In this document: piece after piece, positions 33,892 through 42,370 of the stretch
Layout: each line of letters begins with the position of its first letter
Position numbering within the stretch: the first letter of the stretch is position 1
Source: Desulfovibrio sp.
GTDB lineage: Bacteria; Desulfobacterota; Desulfovibrionia; Desulfovibrionales; Desulfovibrionaceae
Assembly (NCBI RefSeq): GCF_034006445.1
Contig: NZ_JAVESS010000002.1
Coordinates: 62,001 to 126,000 of the forward strand
DNA length: 64,000 nucleotides
Reading direction: 5' to 3'
The notes under the pieces: generated by a model
The model's input: the letters and a program-made list of their open reading frames with translations, nothing else
Databases searched by the model: none
Told to the model about the DNA's origin: nothing
Translations under genes and position numbers: made by a program

Positions 33892-36491
33892 TTGCTCCCC
33901 CCATTAATCCTTGGCGCGTTAAGGATAGCCCGGTATCCGTCTGCCATCTGCTTATCGGAGAAGTGCCCAAATGAACCATCAGGTTTAATGCCCAGTCCTT
34001 TAAGAAACTCCTTCACCATACCAAACTCTACTGATCCTCTTTCTGGGAGCGCATCAGGGTTTTTATCAAGATAAGCTGGCAGCAAGCCTTGAGGGATTGC
34101 CTTATTGCTGCGGAAAATTCCAGGATTAAGAATGGTTTCTTTCCAGAATTCTCCAGCTTTTTTGTTAACCATTGATTCAGACTGAATCTCTTCCGGTGAA
34201 AGACCGTCAACAAAGCGGGCAAAAAGGCTTTCAGCGCTTGCCGTGCCTAGGAACTTCTTTATGTCTTTGCCATGCTCGCCAAGGTATGATTGAGCCATTA
34301 TCAAGAAAGAGGTTTTTACATCCTTCAGCACGGCCAAGGATTGCTTTTTTTTCAGCTTATCTCGATCTCTAGCCGAAAGCGCCGCACCGTATTCCGCATC
34401 GATGTCAAAATCCTCATCAGAGGCAAGGCGGTCTAGCACGGCGTTGTAGACACCTGGCGCTGATGTTGTCGCGTTTTCAGGGCCATAGGCCGCCACAAGG
34501 TTTTTGTACATGGACATAGCTTTATCGCGATCTTCAGGATCAAGAGTTTTTTGAAACTCCTGATAAGCTGGCCATCCTTCGGTGATGGGTTGCTTGGCAA
34601 TTTGTTCTATTGTGCCCTTTTGCTCGTTTAGGCGTATTTCCTGTTCACGTTTTTTTGTTTCTTGCTTTAGGCCCTCCTCAAAATGAATGGTTTTCACAGC
34701 TAATTCGTATTTCTTGGCATTGTCGCCAAAGCGGGCTTTTGCTTCGCCGAGCCGTTGAGCGGACGAGAGGTCACGCGTGTCGTCGGTAAAGCCATCAATC
34801 TCAGCTTGAATCCTTGCCTCTTGCGCGCGCTTTTCGTGTACGCTCATCCACTCTTGCAATGCCACTTTCTTTGCTGGAGAAAGCATGCCAGTGCCGGGAA
34901 TGTAGCCAGCACTGCTATCGCCCTCAGTCCCCACATACTGGCGCTCTTGCTCGGTATGGAGCTTTTCGGCATAGGCGGTTGCATGTTCTGGTGTGTCAAA
35001 TTTGCCGAGGTGTTTTCCGGTTTTTTTGTACTGCTCAACGGCATCATCATCCGACATGATGCGGCCGTCGTCCGAAACGGTGGGAACAAGCACCTCACCA
35101 TTGCCATCATTGAATGACATGCTGCGCACTGTGCTTATTGAACCGTCAGCATTTTTGACACGCGGACGGCTGTTGAGGTTGACGTTCCCAGTTTCTATCA
35201 AGCCCGCAGGTTGTGTATTGCCTGCCAAGTACACTGGGGGCTGCTGCACAGCCTTTCCCGTCAGCATGTCCTCGATGCTCTTCGCCGTGTATTTTTTCGC
35301 GAGAGGGGATTCAGCGACAGCCATACCATAAAGGACTTTGGCCGCGACTGCAGGGTCACGCATATTAACAGGTTTATCTACATTAAGCCCGCTAGCCTGT
35401 GCGAACGTCTTGCTATATTGACTAGTATTGTTCTCAAACGCTGGTGCCCACCGTTCATTCATCTGTCTTGGTGTAGTCAGTCCGTGTTTATCTTGATAAA
35501 TCAAAAGCTGATCACGGGCAGCCAAGAAACCTTCGGCATCAGAATTGAACTGCCGGAAATCGGCACTCGTGCCTGTGTTTGCACCGACCTTCTTCAGGTT
35601 CAGAGGGTTATGAAAACGCTCTGCGATTGTCCCGCCACTGGCACCAGCAGTAAACATAAGCTCTTGTGCCCCGCGCATGTCACCAGTAAGCACACGCTCT
35701 TTTATGTCTGCAATATGCTTATCCTGTGCCTTGCCATCAACCGCCGCCAGTACCCCGGCAAACTCTTCGGCTGGTATTGAATCCTGATGCTCTTTAAGGA
35801 ACTCAAGCGCCGCCATAGGGTTTGTTGCTGCAAGAGCTACGGTGCCTTTCAGCACCGCCTGCCCCCAGGCCTCCTGCTTTTTCCGCTCCGTGGTTTCGGC
35901 GTCCCAGCCCTGCATGCGGCCAAGATTTTGCGTAGCGATATTGATGCTGGCTTTGGCTACGTCAAGCTTGTCCTCGGTAAGATTGCCGGAGGCCACAAGA
36001 TTCTGCGCTGCAAAAATTGAATTCTCCGCCATGTCCACCTGGTGGCTCATAAGCTCAGACGTTTCGTGACTGGCAACAAGACGGGCCTGATTTCTGAACA
36101 GGGCTCCAAAGGGCTTGGACGCCATGCGCAACTGGCGCTCAGAAAGATACTTGGGCGCGTCCTCATCCCATATTTTTGACCGATACTCCCTTTCTTCCTG
36201 GTACAGACCTTGGGCGTCGCCGCGCTTACGGGTATTAAAGAGACCTGTGTCAGGATTATAGTAGCGATCTTCAAATTCTTTGGTCTTTTTCATCAGGTAG
36301 TTGTTGACCTGCACATCGTCATAGACATCGGCGAATTGCTCTGAAGCCTTTTGCAGTCCAGACATGGCTACGGCCGCAGGATTGCTTACGCCCCAGGTGG
36401 GCGCATGCGCGCCGCTGCCGCCGCCGGATGGGGCAAAGGCTGTTGCGTCAATGGCCCGGAGATCGCCGGGCCCTTCTATTCTGAGTGCCAT
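33888..36491 (-). CDS. Internal virion protein with lysozyme-like segment
   Basis: 867 residues in the position of T7 gp15/gp16-type ejection proteins. A segment at about 285-370 (ERFHNPLNLKKVG, GFLAARDQLLIYQDKHGLTTPRQMNERWAPAFENNT) resembles the phage muramidase-like 'NPGNL...WAP..EN' domain. A block at about 430-520 (PAGLIETGNVNLNSRP, SFNDGNGEVLVPTVSDDGR, GKHLGKFDTPEHATAYAEKLH) recurs in many podovirus structural proteins. The rest is charged alpha-helix. Probably part of the inner core that crosses the envelope at infection; its ATGA overlap with the giant gene supports joint expression. Confidence 0.78.
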   Translation of the reverse strand: MALRIEGPGDLRAIDATAFAPSGGGSGAHAPTWGVSNPAAVAMSGLQKASEQFADVYDDVQVNNYLMKKTKEFEDRYYNPDTGLFNTRKRGDAQGLYQEEREYRSKIWDEDAPKYLSERQLRMASKPFGALFRNQARLVASHETSELMSHQVDMAENSIFAAQNLVASGNLTEDKLDVAKASINIATQNLGRMQGWDAETTERKKQEAWGQAVLKGTVALAATNPMAALEFLKEHQDSIPAEEFAGVLAAVDGKAQDKHIADIKERVLTGDMRGAQELMFTAGASGGTIAERFHNPLNLKKVGANTGTSADFRQFNSDAEGFLAARDQLLIYQDKHGLTTPRQMNERWAPAFENNTSQYSKTFAQASGLNVDKPVNMRDPAVAAKVLYGMAVAESPLAKKYTAKSIEDMLTGKAVQQPPVYLAGNTQPAGLIETGNVNLNSRPRVKNADGSISTVRSMSFNDGNGEVLVPTVSDDGRIMSDDDAVEQYKKTGKHLGKFDTPEHATAYAEKLHTEQERQYVGTEGDSSAGYIPGTGMLSPAKKVALQEWMSVHEKRAQEARIQAEIDGFTDDTRDLSSAQRLGEAKARFGDNAKKYELAVKTIHFEEGLKQETKKREQEIRLNEQKGTIEQIAKQPITEGWPAYQEFQKTLDPEDRDKAMSMYKNLVAAYGPENATTSAPGVYNAVLDRLASDEDFDIDAEYGAALSARDRDKLKKKQSLAVLKDVKTSFLIMAQSYLGEHGKDIKKFLGTASAESLFARFVDGLSPEEIQSESMVNKKAGEFWKETILNPGIFRSNKAIPQGLLPAYLDKNPDALPERGSVEFGMVKEFLKGLGIKPDGSFGHFSDKQMADGYRAILNAPRINGGSK

Positions 36492-36501
36492 GTGTTACAC
36501 C

Positions 36502-37158
36502 TCACGATCTAAGAGAAGGCAGGCTGGACATGCTGGACATGCCGGACGTGTCGCCTCTGCTGTAAAGTCCGTTGTAAGAACCGCTGCTACCGTAAAATTC
36601 GCTGCTGATTTTTTCTTCGCTCATTACAGAATCCTCGGGGCTTTCAGTTTTCGTTCCATATTTGGACTCCAGCGACAGCACGCCCGCGCCAAAGCCCACA
36701 AGCCCGGCCACGGCGGAACTGGTGGCCTGCCAGTCGTACTGATTGGCCCTTTCGCGCAGACCAGAGGCACGGGCACTGTTTTGCAGGCTCATGGTGCCTG
36801 TCTTCATGGCCGCGTTATAGTAAAGCTGCTCCAAATTCTGCTGTCCCTTGGCAGTGTGTGCGCTTAATACCGCAGTGGCCGAAGCACCTGTAATGCCGCG
36901 CTTCATGGCTACAACCCGGTTCATGCTCTGCTGTTGTTCCTGCTTTTCCACCAGCGTGCGGTAATCGCTCTCGTATTGCTTGCGGATGAGGTAGCCAGTA
37001 AGCCTTGTCTGCTCGTCCTGTGCGTCTGCCTGCATGCGCATGGCCGCAGCGTTGTACTGTGCATTGGCAATGGAACTGCCGGTCTGGTAGCCGGTTACGG
37101 CTCCCTTGCCAGCAGACTGCGCGCTTGAGGATGCAAAAAAACTTCCCATGCCGCCCAT
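36502..37158 (-). CDS. Internal virion protein, T7 gp14-like
   Basis: 218 residues. It begins with a small-residue stretch (SSSAQSAGKGAVTGYQTGSSIANAQ), then alpha-helical QYNAAAMRMQADAQDEQ and a Gly-rich segment SSAVAGLVGFGAGVLSL. This layout is that of the small internal core protein of T7-like phages, thought to form the outer-membrane part of the ejection channel. It stands between the tail tubular B gene and the larger internal proteins, as in T7. Confidence 0.7.
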   Translation of the reverse strand: MGGMGSFFASSSAQSAGKGAVTGYQTGSSIANAQYNAAAMRMQADAQDEQTRLTGYLIRKQYESDYRTLVEKQEQQQSMNRVVAMKRGITGASATAVLSAHTAKGQQNLEQLYYNAAMKTGTMSLQNSARASGLRERANQYDWQATSSAVAGLVGFGAGVLSLESKYGTKTESPEDSVMSEEKISSEFYGSSGSYNGLYSRGDTSGMSSMSSLPSLRS

Positions 37159-37162
37159 ATGC

Positions 37163-38968
37163 TTACCCGCCTTGCTCTATGCCGAAGGCGATAGAGGTTA
37201 TGAACATTGGAAAGGGCAAATCCTGACGCACGCGAATCAGTCCGTCATAAGTGGTGTTGCCAGAAAGGGGCACTTCTATGGTCTTGGTCAGACATGGGGG
37301 CGGCTTGCCGCCGATAGCGCCGTCGCTGAACGCCAATACTTCCTGCCACTGGCCGTATTCGCCGGGCCTGTTCAGGGCTGGCACTGGCTGCTCATATTCG
37401 GCGCGTATGTCGCCTTTGATGGACCCCAGAACCCGCAGCATTACCGACACAATGCGTTTCTTGAAATTCACGCCCTGACCGTTCTTCAAAGGATAGTTCA
37501 CGCGCATGGGCTGCACTTCCGCCGTGTAGCCAAGGCCAGCCGCCACATAGGCGTTCTTGCGTATCTTGGTGTCACGCACGCATCCGTCATCATCTACCTC
37601 AATATCCCCGAGATATGATCCGTCCTGCATGACCTGCACGCTGCGCCCGGCCAGATAAGGCATACCCTTGATAACGCCCGCCTCATCCGTGGTTCCGGTC
37701 AGCATGGCGTCCATGAACACGCTGTAGGTGGCGTCTTCGGCATAAACATCAAAGGGCGTCTCAAGGTATTCGACGAAGGTTTCCCCATTGCGCTCAACGG
37801 CCATCCAGAACTGGTCGCCTTCAAGGTAGGGAATGATGGCGCCGGATTTAACCGCTCCCTGCGTGCTGTGCTTGTGCCAGGCAAATATCTGCTGATCGCG
37901 GATATAGGTGCAGCCGGAGAACGTGCCGTCTGAAAGAATGCACCATGCAATAGGCTCGGGCTCGCTCATGCTGTGCATTTCCACCACGTCGGGACTGGTA
38001 GCTTCGGGACAAAGCAGGTTGAGCGGCGCGGCCTTGAAGCGGTATCCAAAATCCTGGTAGTCCAGCGTGTACACGTTGGTGCCGGTGCGGCTCACGAACA
38101 TGGCCGAACTGCCCAGCAGGATGGCCTGCACATCGCAACTGCCATAGCTGGACTGGCGCTTGTGCCCGGTTGTGCTTGGAGTGAGCGGGCTGTCAATGTC
38201 AGAACCCTGAATGCGGATCTCTGAGGCATTGGTGCCCACCACCAACTGCTCCATATCCAGCATCCACTTGATAGGGTTCACCCGTGAGCCGTTGATTCTG
38301 AGAAAAATGGCGTCTTCGGGCAGAGGTTCCTTGGTCTGATCCGCGTTGGTGTTGATATTGAAATTGGTAAAGTCCGCAAGCTTGGACATCCATATGTTTA
38401 GCGGCTGCTTGGGCGTGGCCGCGTATACCAGCCTGTCTTCGTAAATGCGCACCAGCGAGGGATAATTGCCTGCCTCAAAAGGCAGCGGTTCGCTGCTGTT
38501 GGTGATGAATGAAAGCCCCTGGTAGGCCCAACTAGTCGCGCTCAGGCGTTCAAGCCGCCAAGGCTGCATGTCCGGGTGGGCAAAATAGATCACGTCGGCA
38601 GACTGCACATAGCGCAGTTTTGTCACATCCACGCCGTTAAGCGCACTGACAGCCAGTTCCAGGGGGGCGCTCCCGCTCATAAGCTGGCCGCCGCGCGTAA
38701 AAAAACGAATGTATCCGCTGCCTATTTCAAGGACGTAACTCTGCTTGTCCGTGCCGTTGAAGTCGAAGGGTATGAGCCTGCACCCGTTTGCCTTGGCCTT
38801 GGCTACAAAGCGCAGGCCGGGCCGCTTGTAGATGCCGCCCGTGGGCGTAACAATGAAGTTTTCCAGCACGCGACAGCCCACGCCATACTTGGAGTAGTCA
38901 ACGCGGCCTTCAAGCTTGGCTGTAAGCAGCCCGCCCACAAATGAATGCACGTCAGGATAAATTTTCAT
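37163..38968 (-). CDS. Tail tubular protein B / nozzle, T7 gp12-like
   Basis: 601 residues. The N-terminus has the family signature LLTAKLEGRVDYSKYGVGCRVLENFIVTPTGG followed by YKRPGLRFV, typical of podovirus nozzle (stabilisation) proteins. It continues as a beta-rich propeller-like protein with LIPFDFNGTDKQSYVLEIG. It forms the distal end of the short tail. The ATG follows the stop of the tubular A gene by one base. Confidence 0.85.
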   Translation of the reverse strand: MKIYPDVHSFVGGLLTAKLEGRVDYSKYGVGCRVLENFIVTPTGGIYKRPGLRFVAKAKANGCRLIPFDFNGTDKQSYVLEIGSGYIRFFTRGGQLMSGSAPLELAVSALNGVDVTKLRYVQSADVIYFAHPDMQPWRLERLSATSWAYQGLSFITNSSEPLPFEAGNYPSLVRIYEDRLVYAATPKQPLNIWMSKLADFTNFNINTNADQTKEPLPEDAIFLRINGSRVNPIKWMLDMEQLVVGTNASEIRIQGSDIDSPLTPSTTGHKRQSSYGSCDVQAILLGSSAMFVSRTGTNVYTLDYQDFGYRFKAAPLNLLCPEATSPDVVEMHSMSEPEPIAWCILSDGTFSGCTYIRDQQIFAWHKHSTQGAVKSGAIIPYLEGDQFWMAVERNGETFVEYLETPFDVYAEDATYSVFMDAMLTGTTDEAGVIKGMPYLAGRSVQVMQDGSYLGDIEVDDDGCVRDTKIRKNAYVAAGLGYTAEVQPMRVNYPLKNGQGVNFKKRIVSVMLRVLGSIKGDIRAEYEQPVPALNRPGEYGQWQEVLAFSDGAIGGKPPPCLTKTIEVPLSGNTTYDGLIRVRQDLPFPMFITSIAFGIEQGG

Positions 38969-38969
38969 G

Positions 38970-39599
38970 TCAGAACAGCCTGGCGTTTACAAAAAGGTTG
39001 GGGCGATTCACGGGCATGGTGTCCGTCTGCTCGCTGTCCGTGTGCATGGCCTCGATGCGCAGGGATATTGCACGCTTGTACATGGACTGTTCTCCCTGAG
39101 TTGAGCCGTTGATCTTGAAATGCAGCCGGTTGGCAATCATAGCCGAAAAGTAGTTTCTGAACTGCGGCGTCATTTCATGAGGGCGCACGCTGGTGCGGAT
39201 ATAAACGATCTGCAAGCCCTGGTGGTTGGACACGAGGCTCTTCCCCTGCACCATGTATTCAGCAACTGGCTGCGTGTTACTGGCGGCATTTTCGCCCCAC
39301 AGTGACTGTAACTGCGTGGCTTCCACCGACAGGATGCGCCCGCAGTCTTCCGGCAACTGATAGGCATAGGAAAATCTGATGTCCCTGGGCTTCTCTTCCA
39401 GTTGCTGAAGGCGAGCGGCCATAATCGCGAATGACCACGGATGACCGCTCAGCACTTCCGCAAGGGTTTCGTCATAGACAGCGGCGCACAGCTTGGTGTT
39501 CTTGCTCTCTCCTTCAGGATCGAGAATGGTGTCCTGCCCCATATAGAGCAGAGCTTGATTGATAATGCCTGTGCGCCCCTGATCCATGACGGCCCCCAT
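38970..39599 (-). CDS. Tail tubular protein A / adaptor, T7 gp11-like
   Basis: 209 residues. IINQALLYMGQDTI near the start, then VYDETLAEVLSGHPWSFA and ARLQQL, is the classic pattern of the podovirus head-tail adaptor ring that joins portal and nozzle. The start is either ATG 39599, overlapping the TAA of the preceding gene, or ATG 39587 with GGGGG upstream; both fit the family. Confidence 0.82.
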   Translation of the reverse strand: MGAVMDQGRTGIINQALLYMGQDTILDPEGESKNTKLCAAVYDETLAEVLSGHPWSFAIMAARLQQLEEKPRDIRFSYAYQLPEDCGRILSVEATQLQSLWGENAASNTQPVAEYMVQGKSLVSNHQGLQIVYIRTSVRPHEMTPQFRNYFSAMIANRLHFKINGSTQGEQSMYKRAISLRIEAMHTDSEQTDTMPVNRPNLFVNARLF

Positions 39600-39901
39600 T
39601 AGCTAAGAGTGAGTACGAGTTCCACCAGTTCTTTCTTTTCCATCGCTTCAGCAGGCACGCTGGCCGGGTGGAACTGGCGCAGCCACTGCATAAGGTCATC
39701 TTCGGGCATCTTGCCCACTTCTGCCTTGGTCATTTTGGCCTTGAGGTTCGGATTGTGCACCGTAGGGGCGGTGATCGCCGCCGTGCCTTCTATGTGCTCA
39801 GGGTATTGTTTTGCAACGTGTTCAGGGACCTCCTGCCCCTCCATGAAGAGCATGGAGCCGGAAGCGCTGATAACTGCAAAGGGTTTGATTGCTCTTGCCA
39901 T
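39599..39901 (-). CDS. Small structural-region protein, unknown
   Basis: 100 residues, unrecognised. Starts MARAIKPFAVISASGSMLFMEGQEVPEHVAKQ and ends with a helix VPAEAMEKKELVELVLTLS. The middle, with MTKAEVGKMPEDDLMQWLRQF, resembles the small LEM/SAP-like helical modules found in phage head genes. It lies between cement protein and tail adaptor and overlaps the latter, so a virion or assembly role is likely. Confidence 0.6.
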   Translation of the reverse strand: MARAIKPFAVISASGSMLFMEGQEVPEHVAKQYPEHIEGTAAITAPTVHNPNLKAKMTKAEVGKMPEDDLMQWLRQFHPASVPAEAMEKKELVELVLTLS

Positions 39902-39910
39902 TGGTGACTC

Positions 39911-40345
39911 CTAACCGCGCCGGGGGTGGCTGATGTAGTGCGGGAAGATATCCACGCTGCCAGGGAACGCGCCTGACCCGCTGATCTGCACTTTGATAAA
40001 GGGATACTTGAACGCGGCTTCGGGCAGCACGAAATCGCACACCACGGCGTCAGGACCGAAATACCTGGTCGCCCCGGTATCGTTGGTGTAGACGGCAGTG
40101 CCCAGGGTAACAGGCGTACCTGCCTCCGTTTTGGCCCCCTGCACGGTCAGGGTGATAGTGGCAGCGCTGGCCACAGTCAGGCTGCCGGAGGCCTTTGGGG
40201 TAGCCACGCGAATGGCCGTGCCGCCCTGAGAGGCATCAAGCCGCGTGGGGTTGTTGGCGGCCTGGTTGCCCACGACAGGAGCAGTGGTAATGGCTTGCGC
40301 CTGCGCAAAGTATTCGCCGTAAGGGCGAAGATTGACGTTGTACAT
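39911..40345 (-). CDS. Capsid cement/decoration protein, Bbp16-like
   Basis: 144 residues, beta-rich and Thr/Ala/Gly-rich (SLTVASAATITLTVQGAKTE, PFIKVQISGSGAFPGSVDIF). It directly follows the major capsid gene. In the Bordetella BPP-1 group this place is held by the Bbp16 cement protein, which has a similar size and the same early 'AQAIT' type start. Assigned mainly from position and composition. Confidence 0.6.
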   Translation of the reverse strand: MYNVNLRPYGEYFAQAQAITTAPVVGNQAANNPTRLDASQGGTAIRVATPKASGSLTVASAATITLTVQGAKTEAGTPVTLGTAVYTNDTGATRYFGPDAVVCDFVLPEAAFKYPFIKVQISGSGAFPGSVDIFPHYISHPRRG

Positions 40346-40353
40346 GCTGCCTC

Positions 40354-41313
40354 CTACAGGCTGATGGCGGATTCAGCGCCATCCATGAAGTTGTACGAAG
40401 TGATGATGGGCACGCCGCTCCAGGTATCCACGCGGAAGTCGGGATTCTTGTCGCTGTAGCTGGACTGGACAAACTCGGTCTTGCCGATTTCGGCCAGGTG
40501 CAGCTTGACCTTGGGGTGGCAGATGAGGATGGTCTTGCCCGCTTCGCCCGTGCGCGCCGACAGCAGAGCCTTTTCCACCATCATGCGGGTAAGCGGCGTG
40601 GGCGCGGCCAGATTGATGTTCACAATGGCCCCGATATTGCGGTAGCTCTGCATACGCACGCCCATGTAGGTTTTCATGCGCATGCCGTAGCCCAGCACCT
40701 TGTAATACTTGCTGTTGGTGTCAGGGTTTTCGTAAAGGGTGCCGCCATTAATGGCCTGCATGTCCAGGAAGGTGTCACGCTTGAAGCACAGGGGCGAATA
40801 CAGGCCGGACATGTTGACTTCATCGAAGCGCAGAGCCAGCAAACTGTAGTTGGTGTTGCCAGTGCCGCCCGCGCTCTGCACGCAGTCGGTCTTGCCCGCC
40901 GCATACTGCGACAAGGCAAAGGGCAAAAAGGCGTTGTAGATGTAGTTACGCTCCACATCCATGCCAGTCTGACGCTCGAAGGCCGGACGGTTCTTGCCGA
41001 AATACTTGTCCGGTCCACCTTCCAGCTTGGCCGTGTCTTCGGGCACGAACATTTTCGCGCCGAAGATGTTGAGTTGGGTCTGCTTGAGCGCGTCGGCGAT
41101 CTGGATTTCCTGCAAGGGCGCGTTGAGATCAACGCTGTTCATGCCGCTGCCGATCATCCTGATTTCGCTGGACACGTCCCAAAGCTGGTCAGAACTGACC
41201 ACAAAGGGCATGGCCTTCACCACCGGCGCATTTTCGGTGATGTTGTCCACCTGATTGACAAAGGTCTTGGCCTTCCCGATGGAAAGCTGATTGAGAGAAT
41301 TACCGAAAGGCAT
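40354..41313 (-). CDS. Major capsid protein, BPP-1 (Bbp17)-like
   Basis: 319 residues, the expected size for an HK97-fold shell protein without a long delta domain. Supporting segments are AKTFVNQVDNITENAPVVKAMPF, NAFLPFALSQYAAG, the strand-rich NVNIN-type GAIVNINLAAPTPLTRMMVEKAL and the C-terminal VDTWSGVPIITSYNFMDGAESAI, a near-C-terminal strand typical of phage capsids. It lies between scaffold and cement genes. Confidence 0.82.
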   Translation of the reverse strand: MPFGNSLNQLSIGKAKTFVNQVDNITENAPVVKAMPFVVSSDQLWDVSSEIRMIGSGMNSVDLNAPLQEIQIADALKQTQLNIFGAKMFVPEDTAKLEGGPDKYFGKNRPAFERQTGMDVERNYIYNAFLPFALSQYAAGKTDCVQSAGGTGNTNYSLLALRFDEVNMSGLYSPLCFKRDTFLDMQAINGGTLYENPDTNSKYYKVLGYGMRMKTYMGVRMQSYRNIGAIVNINLAAPTPLTRMMVEKALLSARTGEAGKTILICHPKVKLHLAEIGKTEFVQSSYSDKNPDFRVDTWSGVPIITSYNFMDGAESAISL

Positions 41314-41316
41314 AAC

Positions 41317-42150
41317 TTACGCTCCCTTGAACATGCCCGAGAACATGTCATCAAAAGTTTTTTCCTGGGCTCGCGGAGCCGCGCCAGTGATAAGCACGTC
41401 CTCGCGGTGCATCTTGCCAATTGCGTTGAATATCTTCACAAAGCGCGGGTCGTCGCCCATGACGGACAAAAGCCCGCTCACATCCTTGTCCGTCAGCCCG
41501 GCCCCCTGAGCCGAAGCCTTGAAGCCGCGTACAGCGGTGTCGTTGAATTCCTTGAAGGCAGCGTCGCCGCCACATTCCTTGACGAAATCCCGCTTCACCT
41601 GGGCGCGGTATTCAGCAATGGTGTCGTTTTCCGTGCGCTTATGGTGTTCCACCTGCTCCAGAGCAAACTTGTGATGCCCTTCCAGCAGCTTCTTGGCCTG
41701 GGTTTTGGAAATTCCGGCTTCGTGGAAAAGCTCGGTGTAGTATTTATAGTCAGCGCTGGCTGTGTCGATTTTGACATCTTCACCAAAGCCAAAGTCGCCA
41801 TAGGCATTGGCGTCCTGCGGCACGCCAGCCAACGCGCGCATCTTCTTGTCAAAGTCGGCGCGCTGGTCGTCGCTGGCATCATCGGGAAGCGGGGCCAGGC
41901 CCTGCACAGGCTCAGTTTGCTGCTGGGATGCACCAGGCTGGGCCTGACGATCACCAGCGTTATCAGCCGCACCCTTGCCGTCAGTGCCTTCCTGACCATC
42001 TGCTCCATGCTGGGCGGCACTGCCAAGTAGCGTGTCCTTGTTGTCCGTTGCGCCAGCGCCGTTACCTTCCAAAATAGTATTGCCACCAGCCGCAGCCTCG
42101 GGCGGCGTAACCTGTGCAGGGGGTTGTGCCCCATCAATCGCTTGTGACAT
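41317..42150 (-). CDS. Scaffolding protein
   Basis: 277 residues from ATG 42150, chosen because GGAG lies five bases upstream. It is acidic, low-complexity at the N-terminus (Gln, Gly, Asp, Ala) and then highly helical and charged (YYTELFHEAGISKTQAKKLLEGHHKFALEQVEHHK), ending in a short basic/aromatic tail (FDDMFSGMFKGA). Composition, size and location directly upstream of the capsid gene mark a podovirus scaffold. No protease motif was seen. Confidence 0.75.
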   Translation of the reverse strand: MSQAIDGAQPPAQVTPPEAAAGGNTILEGNGAGATDNKDTLLGSAAQHGADGQEGTDGKGAADNAGDRQAQPGASQQQTEPVQGLAPLPDDASDDQRADFDKKMRALAGVPQDANAYGDFGFGEDVKIDTASADYKYYTELFHEAGISKTQAKKLLEGHHKFALEQVEHHKRTENDTIAEYRAQVKRDFVKECGGDAAFKEFNDTAVRGFKASAQGAGLTDKDVSGLLSVMGDDPRFVKIFNAIGKMHREDVLITGAAPRAQEKTFDDMFSGMFKGA

Positions 42151-42370
42151 GTGCTCCGTCCTTTTCAATTTGTTCCAGCGCGATAAAGAGGTCACGCCTG
42201 GCGCCGATGCGCTGCGTCTGCGCCTGTGATTCGAATTCCATATTGTTCATGGGGGTATCCATAAAGCAGGCATGTCGTAGCCATTCTTTCAGGATAACCC
42301 CGGATTCAGTGGACAGCGCCGCGCGAATGCGTGACGCCAGCATGAGGTAGTCCCGATGTTCAGCGCTCAT
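42134..42370 (-). CDS. Small protein, possibly Bbp19-like
   Basis: 78 residues. WLRHACFMDTPM and then QTQRIGARRDLFIALEQIEKDG recall the 'cG...F.....R.EGRRdvgL.L' layout of Bbp19-type phage proteins, coded between portal and scaffold in BPP-1-like phages. It overlaps the portal stop by one base and the scaffold start by 17. Function unknown. Confidence 0.55.
   Translation of the reverse strand: MSAEHRDYLMLASRIRAALSTESGVILKEWLRHACFMDTPMNNMEFESQAQTQRIGARRDLFIALEQIEKDGAHVTSD

Noticed and set aside
40498-42030. 510-codon plus-strand open frame
   Set aside because: It is antisense to the capsid and scaffold genes, His/Val-rich as expected of the reverse of GC-rich coding DNA, and has no ribosome site.
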